The notes below the pieces were generated by a model, which saw nothing but the letters and a program-made list of their open reading frames with translations, ran no database searches and was not told the origin of the DNA. 21,767 bases of DNA from Chara braunii (lineage: Eukaryota; Streptophyta; Charophyceae; Charales; Characeae), in assembly GCA_003427395.1 (NCBI GenBank), contig BFEA01000239.1, forward strand, positions 854,330-876,096. The letters run 5' to 3'. Shown piece after piece: positions 1 to 7,745 of the stretch. Every line of letters starts with the position of its first letter. The first letter of the stretch is position 1. Both the position numbers and the translations under genes were made by a program.

Positions 1-161
1 GCGCTGTGAACAATTCGGTACGAGCGCCACTCTGCACAACGCCCCTCCCTCGATCGCCTTCATCCGGGCCGAATCAAAATTTTGGGCCGATTCCGGCGCG
101 CAGAGGAACACGACTTCCCCCCCGCGGGCCCACCGCGCTTAAGGGGTAGGATTTTTTAGAA
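1..161. other. Unassigned GC-mixed edge sequence
   Basis: No convincing reading frame, repeat or RNA gene is seen in this stretch at the window edge. It ends where the first copy of the three-copy motif begins. Confidence 0.4.
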
Positions 162-465
162 TTTTCGGCAGCATTTCCCTACCCCCCATGGGGTCAAGAA
201 TGTGCCAAGGGGAAATGAGAGACCGAGATAAGCACACTAGGTTTCAAAATGCCGCAAATTAAAAATTTCAATAAATAAATAAATAAATAATAAATAAATA
301 AATAAGTGAATAAGTGGATGAGGAGGTGGAGAGAAATGAAGTATCTGATTTTTTAAAAATTTCGGCAACATTTTGTTACCCCCATGGGGTCGAAGTGTAC
401 CGAAAGAAAAACAAAAAATTTCGGCAGCACTTCGTTATCCCCACGGGGTCAAAATGTGTGCCAAA
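162..465 (+). repeat. Three degenerate copies of a ~47-bp motif
   Basis: Copies lie at about 162-208, 360-406 and 419-465. Each starts TTCGGCA, has a C-run/ATGGGG or CACGGGG palindrome-like centre (CCCCATGGGG or CCCCACGGGG) and ends in a GTCAA-GTGCC or GTCGAAGTGTACC tail. The second and third are nearly adjacent; the first is about 150 bp away. Function is unknown. It could be the decayed edge of a transposable element. Confidence 0.6.
271..306. repeat. (AAAT)n microsatellite
   Basis: A simple AAAT/AATA run of about 36 bp between copies one and two of the 47-bp motif. Ordinary low-complexity DNA. Confidence 0.85.
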
Positions 466-925
466 CGCAAAAAAGATCAACTCCTAGTCAGATTTAAGGG
501 TGCCGCAAAGAAATTCGAATTTTTAGAATTAAAAAAAAAAAATAAAAAAAAATCAGAAAATGAGAAGGGAGGGGGGGGAAATAAGATAATTCGAATTTTT
601 GGAGAAAAAAAAAGATCGAAATCAAAGAGAAAGGGAAAAGAAAAAAAACAGAAAAATTTGGAGTGGGGGGGTGCCAAGGGGATGAAAGAGTGATGAAGAA
701 GAGAGAAATAGGTGAGAGAGAGAGGACGAGTGAAGTGGGAGATGGGGGAGATGAGATTAGTAGAAGATGGTGGGTGGGGAGGAGAGGAGAGAAAAAGATG
801 GTGGGGGATGAGTGAAGAGGGAGTTGGGAAGAGGGGGGGTAGTGATAGAGTTAGAAAGGATGATTAGATGATGGGGGGGGAGAGAAAAGGGATTGGGGGA
901 GGGTAGGTTAGTGGAGAGAGATAAT
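466..925. other. Purine-rich low-complexity tract, no gene
   Basis: The plus strand is almost all A and G, with A-runs near 530-550 and G-runs near 570 and 830-900. Apparent open frames encode only Lys/Glu/Gly-rich or Phe/Pro/Ser-rich low-complexity peptides and are not supported as genes. Confidence 0.7.
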
Positions 926-1084
926 ACCAGGCTCTTGGTTGGCCAAGAGCAAAGCACTACCAAGATCCACAGGATCTTGGCCTTCAAGGTGCTGCTGGCC
1001 TGATGCCACAACAATAACAGGATGATGATGATGATGATCTAGGGTTGGCTGAGATCTTGATCAAACACCCTCCTGCCACAGTCA

Positions 1085-1191
1085 CACAGCCCCCTAGCCA
1101 GGGGGGAAGCTTGAGCTGCTGCAAAACTGCTGCTGCAGTAGTAGAAAAATAGTACAAAAAATAAAGTGGCACAGCCCCCTAGCCAGGGGGG
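1085..1191 (+). repeat. 22-bp exact direct repeat, 85 bp apart
   Basis: The same 22 bases occur at 1085-1106 and 1170-1191. They read CACAGC, then CCCCTAGCCA, then GGGGGG. Each copy contains the hairpin-capable dyad CCCCCT-AGCC-AGGGGG. The DNA between them is CTG/CAG-rich and unrelated. Exact identity over 22 bp in otherwise decayed DNA suggests a recent duplication or a constrained site. The function is unknown. Confidence 0.8.
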
Positions 1192-1212
1192 TCTTCAGTC
1201 TTCAGAGCAGAC

Positions 1213-1546
1213 TGCCACGTGGCACTGCAGATGGCCACGTGCGCAGGAAGCAGCAACCACGGGGGGGGCGGGGGGGGAGTAAATAGGTGGCATGCACCTC
1301 TTCAACAGCAACGTGCCACACTACAAAGTCAGACGTACAGTATGGACAGTGTGTTACGGGAGTAGCCATGCATGTGCAAGGCCAGCAACTGCCTGGGTCC
1401 AAACCCCAGCGGCAGCAAGATCCCGAATCTTGATAATATAAATCCGGGAGTGGGGCGGGGCAGCGGGCCAGCGTGGGCACGTGGCGCGTGCGTGTGCGGC
1501 GGCCTCGTCGTGTCGTCACAGCACTCTCTTTTTCGCCACGTGTCAC
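1213..1546. promoter_or_regulatory. Cluster of G-box-like CACGTG/ACGT-core sites
   Basis: CACGTG-type cores occur at 1213-1224 (TGCCACGTGGCA, a perfect palindrome), about 1235, 1478-1485 (CACGTGGC) and 1535-1546 (GCCACGTGTCAC), with a looser ACGTGCCAC at 1311. G-boxes are known binding sites for plant bZIP and bHLH factors. No adjacent gene is visible, so a regulatory role is inference. The similarity to the larger cluster at 9763-10974 is notable. Confidence 0.4.
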
Positions 1547-1648
1547 TTCCTGCTGCACCTTTTGTTTTCCCTAGTTTTCGCTGAAAACCGCTCGAAAAAC
1601 AGCGAAAAAAACCGTTGTCGGGTTTTGCTGTTTTCCCTGTTGTGCGGT

Positions 1649-1671
1649 GGGGGGGGGGGGNGGGGGGGGGG
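1649..1671. other. Poly-G run with one ambiguous base
   Basis: A G-run of about 22 bases is interrupted by a single N at 1661. It is probably a sequencing or assembly uncertainty in a homopolymer, and the run length should not be trusted. Confidence 0.8.
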
Positions 1672-1687
1672 AGCGGGGAACGTTCCT

Positions 1688-1986
1688 GCTCCGATACCAG
1701 TGTGGCAGACCCACCAGGTGTGGTGCTCCACCTGGGACAGAGATGGAGATGGAGGAAGAAGGGGAGCGAGATGGAATAGCGCAGCTCCCACGCCAGACTC
1801 CAACGCACGTACTCCAAACTGTGCGAATGCAGAATGAATCGAAAAACAGACAACAGCTGGGGTATACCCCAGCGGACTGACGGGACTGGACTGGACTGGC
1901 TGGTACCGATAGAGGTACCGGCCTGGACTGAACTGCCCCGAATAGAACACAGACCTGTGAGCACAGGCCAAGGGGTTTGTCTCACA
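1688..1986 (-). mobile_element. Candidate LTR with adjacent primer-binding site
   Basis: On the minus strand, 1699-1688 reads TGGTATCGGAGC, one base from the initiator-Met-type primer-binding site used by many plant LTR elements. Just before it the strand reads GCCACA, and a TGTGAG start lies at 1986, giving a TG...CA segment of about 286 bp. An 18-bp perfect palindrome (1856-1873, GCTGGGGTATACCCCAGC) and two GGTACC sites lie inside. No second LTR copy is seen in the window and the TG end was chosen by eye, so this is only a candidate. Confidence 0.25.
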
Positions 1987-2057
1987 GGCCAACCAGAGGT
2001 CCGCTACACCTGTCTTCCCCTATCTCCATATCCGGATCATCTTTTTCTATCTCAGCA

Positions 2058-2260
2058 CAATGGCTATCCACCTCCTGCCCTTCCTCATTATCCCTGTGCT
2101 TCAATTTTCCTGCAATCAATCAATCCATTAATCAATCAATCACTCAATCGACCAATCACATCAATTGCTTGCTTGCTTGATTGATTGATTAACAACAAAT
2201 ACACCCCCTTCTGCACAATGACAATCCGCCTTTTGCCCCTCCTAATGATCCTTAGCCGGA
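2058..2260 (+). repeat. First unit of the AATC/GATT hairpin repeat family
   Basis: A short (AATC)n run (about 2114-2160) is followed by (GATT)n (about 2174-2190), making an imperfect hairpin. It is flanked on both sides by the same-orientation phrase CACAATGGCTATCC or CACAATGACAATCC. The arrangement recurs around the larger array at 2660-3160, so this looks like a small member of the family that built the foldback region. Confidence 0.55.
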
Positions 2261-2708
2261 TCTTTCTCTTCCCCTCTGCACGATCTTCGTCAGGATCTTC
2301 CTCCTCCCTTCTGCACGATCTTCCTTCTCCCCTCCTCAGGATTTTCCTCCTCCCTTCCGTGCCATCCCGATTTTGCTCCCCTTCTTTGCCATCTCGGGCC
2401 TCCCTTTCCCCCTAATCCGAATTGAGCTCTTCTCCGTCCTTACAATCCCTGCCCTCCTCCTCCCAATCCTTTCAGTTCCAATCCTCCTCCTCCGCCTTCT
2501 CCCAATCCCTGTCCTCTTTTTCCCCCACCTCCCGATCTCCATAGTCCTCTTCCTGTCCTTATCGTCCCCGGGCCCTGCTCGCAATCCAGATCCTCCCAAG
2601 GCCTATCTTCCTGTTTCCCCAACTTCAGATTCCGATCCTCATTTTCTCCATCCACATAATGACGGTCTGCTTTCTGCGGTTTCTCATGATCTCTGTTCTT
2701 TTTCCCTT

Positions 2709-3085
2709 CAATCAATCAATCAATCAATCAATCAGTCAATCAACCAATCGGATGGAGTGGTTGATTGATTGATTGATTGATGGATGGATGGATGGATGGA
2801 TGGATGGATGGATGGATGGATGGATGGATGGAGGGAGGGACGGACGGAGGGAGGGACGGAGGGAGGGACGGAGGGAGGGAGGGACGGAGGGAGGGACGGA
2901 CGGAGGGAGGGACGGAGGGAGGGACGGAGGGACGGACGGACGGACGGACGGACGGATGGACGGACGGACGAACGGACGGACGAACGAACGGAGGGACGGA
3001 GGGACGGAGGGATGGACGGACAGACGGACAGACGGACAGAGGGACGGACGGACGGACGGACGGATCGATCGATCGATTGATTAAA
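2709..3085. repeat. Complex tetranucleotide array in the left arm
   Basis: A 4-bp-period array changes composition along its length: (AATC)n, a short spacer, (TTGA)n, (TGGA)n, a long interspersed GGGA/CGGA block, then (TCGA)n and TTGA. It is about 370 bp including the leading AATC run. All reading frames through it give Asp-Gly-Trp, Arg-Pro-Ser or similar repeats only because of the period, so no protein is called. Confidence 0.9.
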
Positions 3086-3885
3086 AAAGAAAAAACACCC
3101 GCTGGCCCCTTGCCATCCTCCACATAATGGCAATCCACCTCCTTACCTTCCTCATGATCACTATCTTTCTCCTCCCCTCCTTGCTATCTCAATCCTCCTC
3201 CGAGCTTCCTTCACCCTCCTGCACGATCTTCCTCAGGACCTTCCTCCTCCCCTCGGCACGGAGTTTATCAGGCTCTCACTTCTCCCCCCTCTGGATGTTC
3301 CTCCTTCCCTCCTCACCATCTTCCTTCTCCCCTGCTCACGATCTTCCTCCTCCCTTCCTTGCGATCCCGATCCTGCTCCCCCTCCTTGCCATCACAGTCC
3401 TCCCTTTCCCCCTAATCCGGATTGAGTCTCTCCCCTTCCTTGCGATCCTTGTCCTCTAGGGATTCGGAGAACGCGGAGGAGGACGATTGGAATTGAAAAG
3501 ACTGGGAGGAGGAGGACAGGGATAGCAAGGACGGAGAGGAACTCAATCCGGACTAGGGGGAAAGGGAGGACTGGGATGGCTAGGAGGGCGAGCAGGATCG
3601 AGATTGCAAGGAGGGGAGGAGGAAGACCGTGAGGAGGGGAGAAGGAAGATGGTGCGGAGGGAAGGAGGAACATTCAGACGGGGGAGGAGTGAGAGCTTGA
3701 CGAACATGGTGTGAAGGGGAGGAGGAAGATCCTGAGGAAGGTCATGCGGAAGGGTGGAGGAAGATTCGGAGGAGGATCGAGATAGCAAGGAGGGGAGGAG
3801 AAAGATAGGGATCATGAGGAAGGTTAGGAGGTGGATCGCCATTGTGCGGAGGATGGCAGGGGGCCAGCGGGTGGTTTTTCTTTTT

Positions 3886-3991
3886 TAATCAATCAATCAA
3901 TCAATCAACCACTCCATCTGATTGGTTGATTGATTGATTGATTGATTGATTAATCGATTGATTGGTTGGTTGATTGATTGATTGATTGATG
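3886..3991. repeat. Short AATC/GATT array in the right arm
   Basis: An (AATC)n run, a spacer containing CCACTCCATC, then (GATT)n. This is the inverted counterpart of the left-arm array but lacks the GGAT, GGGA and CGGA expansion. It can form a hairpin on its own. Confidence 0.85.
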
Positions 3992-4319
3992 GATTGAAGG
4001 GGGGGAAAAACAGGGATCATGAGAAACCGCAGGAAGCGGACCGCTATTGTGCGGAGGTGGAAAATGAGGATCCAAATCTGTGTTGGGGAAACAGGAAGAT
4101 AGGGCTTGGGAGGATCTGGAATGCAAGGAGGGCCCGCGGACAATAGGGACAGGAGGAGGACTATGAAGATCAGAGGTGGGGGGAAAAGAGGACAGGGATT
4201 GGGAGAAAGTTGGGGAGGACGATTGAAATTGAAAGGACCGGGAGGAGGAGGACAGGGATCCCAAGGACGAGGAAGAACTCTATCCGGATTAGGTGGAAAG
4301 GGAGGACTGGGATGACAAC

Positions 4320-4515
4320 GACTTCCTCGGGTTCTTCCTCCTCCACTCCGCACCATGTTCATCAGACTCTCACTCCTCCCCCCTCTGGATGTTCCTCCTT
4401 CCCTCCGCACCATCTTCCTTCTCCCCTCCTCACGATCTTCCTCCTTCCGTCCTTGCAATCCCGATCCTCCCTCCCCCTAACTCCTCCCCGTCCTTGCTAT
4501 CCCTGTCCTTGTTCT
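4320..4515 (+). repeat. Third, partial direct copy of the pyrimidine-rich unit
   Basis: The order of phrases (CACTCCTCCCCCCTCTGGATG, CATCTTCCTTCTCCCCTCC, CGATCTTCCTCC, CTTGCAATCCCGATCCT) matches 3260-3390 in the same orientation. The copy ends at the integrase-coding end of the minus-strand retroelement near 4509-4515. Confidence 0.65.
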
Positions 4516-4523
4516 TCTTAACT

Positions 4524-5313
4524 TTAGATTTTACCCAAACCAAATCACCCTCTTTGAATGTAGACGGTCGATGGTTCTTGTTGGCTTGTTCAATCATCCG
4601 TAAATGAACTTTCTTAGATTATCTTTAACTTTCTAAATGTCCTTCTGAAACAAGATTGCATATTATCGGGTCCCTGGGGACAACCTAAGGAACTGGTCCC
4701 GATTTAGTACATCTATGGGACGTTTAGGCTTCCGCCCTTTATGAAGTGCATTTGGGGTTCGTCCAGTAAAAGTGTGGACACTATTGTTATATGCACTCGC
4801 AATTTTAGGTAAGTTCTCGTCCCAATCAATTTGATCGGGTCTAATATACATACGCAAAAGCTGCTGGCACAGACAATTCATCTGTTCAGTCTGTCCATTC
4901 GTTTCGGGATGCCTCCCTAACGACATGGTCAGCCGTGTGCCATAAGCTTCCATTAGCTTTTGCCATGGCAGATTGGTGAACCTGACATCTCGATCAGACA
5001 CAATGGTTTTAGGGAACCCATATTCAGTGACCCATCGCATATGAAATTTATGAATGACAAGTTCAGTACGCACTTCCGCTGGTAAGGGAACAAACATAGC
5101 GTATTTAGAGAAACGATCTACAATTACCATTACTTGACTATTACCATTGCGACTTTTAACCAGACTCATGAAATCAATTGAGATCGACTCACCTAGTTCA
5201 CTTGGTATAGGTAATGGCTTCAGAAGTCCAAGAGGATTCTCGTGCGACGGCTTGTTTCTCTGACACACTAAACAAGTACGAACATATGTTAGTACATCTT
5301 CTTTAAGTCCCTT
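4524..5313 (-). pseudogene. Ty3/gypsy integrase with intact DD35E, broken C-terminus
   Basis: Integrase inserts the DNA copy. After the stop at 5316-5314 the frame supplies the Cys pair (CLVC) of the HHCC finger. The core follows with Asp in ISIDFM, Asp in IVSDRDVRF and Glu in NGQTEQMN. Counting gives exactly 35 residues between the second Asp and the Glu, the DD35E spacing. TAA at 4665-4663 ends this frame. A frameshift between about 4663 and 4600 moves to another frame carrying ANKNHRPSTFKEGDLVWVKS, the usual start of the C-terminal domain. That frame runs into the foldback repeat near 4515, so the C-terminus is lost. Confidence 0.9.
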
Positions 5314-5316
5314 TCA

Positions 5317-6174
5317 TTCGAAACGTTCTCTGACTTCAGCATATGTTTTTTTGAAACCAAAATGTCCCTCAGAGTCGTGACATTCCCCAATAAACAGACT
5401 TTTGATCTCTTCCTCATGAGGAATACACAGTCTTTGTTCGGTTTGGTCAATCAAGAACAACAATCCATCAGTCAGTCTATAGTGGGGTAGTTGGGACGGA
5501 TCTCGTACAAGGATATACATGATTGGTTTCCAAATATGATCAGTAACACATCCTCGGCAAATCTGGTTTTTCAGATCATTCCCAACATCCAAGTAGGAGA
5601 CAATTGCACCAAAGAAATCACTTCGTCTGAACAATGCATCTGCAACCACATTAGACTTACCTTTGATCGTTTTTAATTCAAAATCGAAGGTATCAATAAA
5701 CGCAAACCATCGTACCAGCTTATCAGAGAGCCTAGGTTGTGTCTCTATCCACTTCAGAGTAGAGTGGTCTGAATACACAGTGAAGTGTCTCCCTAATAAG
5801 TAGTGCTTCCATGTGTTTAGTGCATAGACTAAGGCATACAACTCCCTTTCATAGGTGGAGTTGGCAACCTTTTATGACGGCAGTCGTGCAGACATAAACT
5901 TTATGGGCTTGTAGCCCTTGCAGTCATCTTGCTAGAGAACAACACCAATCCCATATTGACTTGCGTCAGTGGTAACAATGAAAGGCAAAGACGGGTCAAC
6001 AATCTTAAGTACGGGATAGTGAGTCAGGGCATATTTCAATTTTCGAAAGGAAGACTCACAATCCTTATCCCACAACCAGATAGTTTCTTTTTTTAACAAG
6101 CTTCGCATTGGTTCAGCGATTAGTGACAAGTTTCTGACAAACTTCCTATAATAACTAGCTAGACCAAGGAAAGA
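5317..6174 (-). pseudogene. Ty3/gypsy RNase H and integrase zinc-finger start
   Basis: RNase H would degrade the RNA strand of the hybrid. SFLGLASYYRKFV connects RT to RNase H. The catalytic residues are seen in TTDASQYGIG (Asp), STYERELYAL (Glu), TVYSDHSTLKW (Asp) and VVADAL (Asp). Two in-frame stops interrupt it, TAG at 5934-5932 and TAA at 5874-5872. The usual Ser of the ADALSRR motif is Phe here. Downstream, CHDSEGHFG supplies the two His residues of the integrase HHCC zinc finger. TGA at 5316-5314 falls between the His pair and the Cys pair, where relatives often have Trp. Confidence 0.88.
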
Positions 6175-6801
6175 TCACAGTTCAGTAATAGACTTAGGTT
6201 GTGTCCAATCTCTAATTGTTGATATCTTTTTCTCTTCCGGCCTTAGTCCTTCTTCGTTTACTATGTGTCCTAGGTATAACATTTTGGACTTAGCAAACTC
6301 AGACTTCTTTGGGTTAATCCTGAAGTTACCCTCACGCAACTTCCCTAGCACCAGACGAAGGTGCTTCTCATGATCTTCTAGTGTCTTGCTGTACACTAGA
6401 ATATCATCAAGATAGACGATGACGAACTTATTTAGCCACTGACGAAAGAGTTCATTCATAGACCTTTGAAAGGTCGCGGGGGCATTAGTCAGTCCGAAGG
6501 GCATCACCACAAACTCGTAATGGTCATACCTGGTTCGGAATGCAGTTTTATGTTGATCCGCAGGTTCCACCTCGATTTGGTGGTATCCAGACTTCTTACT
6601 GAAAAACTTGCAGCCCTGCAACTGGTCCAACAAGTCGTCAATACATGGTAGAGGTTCGACATTTTTAACAATGACGACATTCAGCCCTCTGTAATCAATA
6701 CAGAGACGCAACTCACCTTCCTTTTTGGGCACAAATAAGACAGGGGCACCATAAGGAGAAGAGCTTGGGCGAATCCATCCTTTTTCTGTTGAGTCTTGCA
6801 A
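6175..6801 (-). pseudogene. Ty3/gypsy reverse transcriptase, catalytic segment missing
   Basis: Copies element RNA into DNA in family members. Visible motifs are KGWIRPSSSPYGAPVLFVPK, LRLCIDYRGLN, MPFGLTNAPATFQ and the active-site box YLDDILVYS (residues 130-133 for YLDD). In motif A the conserved Ile-Asp-Leu that normally sits between FFSK and SGYHQI is absent: the protein reads FFSKKSGYHQI, with the join at 6594/6595 between two AAG codons. This removes the first catalytic aspartate without changing frame. The frame stops at TGA (6177-6175), where related proteins usually have Arg, and resumes in the same frame. Catalysis is very unlikely. Confidence 0.92.
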
Positions 6802-7692
6802 TTATTTTCTTAATTCCTCAAGTTCCCTATGAGACATTCGATAGATAGGGCCCTTGGGAATCTTACTGTCAGGAATAATTTCAATTGTGTGCTTGATAGC
6901 ATGTTCAGTTATTCCTGTCGGTTCGGAAAATAAGTCTTTATACTCACTAAGGAGTTTTTCAGTTGAAGGAGGATAGGAAGTAGAAGACTCTCCTACTCTT
7001 TTTACTAAAACCATCATTACTTCCTGTTCCAACTTTTTCTTTGAAACTATTGAACGAAGGGTTGGGTAACTCATACAACAAAAGGAGAGACTAGAGTCAA
7101 ACCCAGACTTATGAAACAGTTTGATAGGTTTCAATTCAGATTGCGCGTCTCGCAATTGCACAACCTTTTCTTTGAACTTAATGTCTGGGTTGACTTCCTC
7201 GTGCCAATCCATTCCCAGAATCAAGTCAAATGGTAGGTTCTTTTCGATCAGGAAGGATACCTCATGCAAAATTTTTTTACCTTCCCTTGTTCGAAACCAA
7301 CACTTAACACGATCAAAATACTGCGAGACAGTGATCATGCTTTTGTCAGCCAAAACAGACGTGATAGGTTTAGACAGGTTGTTCACCTTCATTCCGAGAT
7401 GCAATTTGCGGATTGCTTTCTCGGATATGTAGGATCGCGTGGATCCCGAGTCCAACAGTGCACCTACACGTGTACGTGCAATCTCTACATCCGCGAGTAG
7501 TAGGTCACCCTTAGACTTAGCTTTCTTAGCCCACGAGCTTCGTAGTGCCAACAACTCGTTACCAAGCTCGTCAAGAGAGTCGTTCAGAGAAATGGAACAT
7601 AAGACAAGTTCAAGGTGTTCCGGACAATAGGCCAAAGAAGAACCATCCTCTGCCATGCGAGTCAAAGGGTTGGAAGGGTTAGTAGGCGCCTA
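6802..7692 (-). pseudogene. Retropepsin-like aspartic protease and start of RT
   Basis: The protease would cut the Gag-Pol polyprotein. The frame follows a TAG at 7692-7690. Counted from the ACG/Thr-Arg-Met region at 7665, the active-site motif ALLDSGSTRSYIS has its Asp at residue 72. The second conserved strand, DLILGMDW, is at residues 147-154. Both are intact. The last ~50 residues (EYKDLFSEPTGITEHAIKHT and on) are the usual N-terminal lead-in to the reverse transcriptase. The frame ends at TAA (6804-6802), where related elements usually have Gln, and the RT continues in the same frame. Confidence 0.85.
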
Positions 7693-7745
7693 ACCTTCAT
7701 CTTGGTCCAAACCCTTAGACTTAGTAGGAACAAATGTTACTCCTA

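Larger units (their letters stand above)
2385..4320. mobile_element. Large imperfect foldback (inverted-repeat) structure
   Basis: The pyrimidine-rich left arm (about 2385-3455) and purine-rich right arm (about 3517-4320) are reverse complements with moderate divergence and a short centre near 3456-3516. Matched landmarks include a CATAATGGCAATCCACCTCC phrase (about 3123) against its complement near 3831-3845, a GCTGGCCCCTTGCC phrase (about 3101) against 3853-3870, and the flanks of the AATC/GATT arrays (2709-2790 against 3886-3991). The left arm is longer because its tetranucleotide array is expanded. No transposase or other coding is seen. It resembles foldback-type elements with tandem-repeat arms, but no target-site duplication was found, so the transposon label is inference. 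Confidence 0.6.

Noticed and set aside
373-693. Lys-rich 106-residue frame
   Set aside because: Purine-rich low-complexity sequence with no start context or domain.
2732-3138. Arg-Pro-Ser and Asp-Gly-Arg repeat proteins on both strands
   Set aside because: A 4-bp period keeps all frames open at once; this is microsatellite DNA.
2058-4515. CRISPR-like array in the tandem repeats
   Set aside because: Repeats are contiguous or variable without unique spacers of fixed length, and the retroelements and satellites point to a eukaryote.
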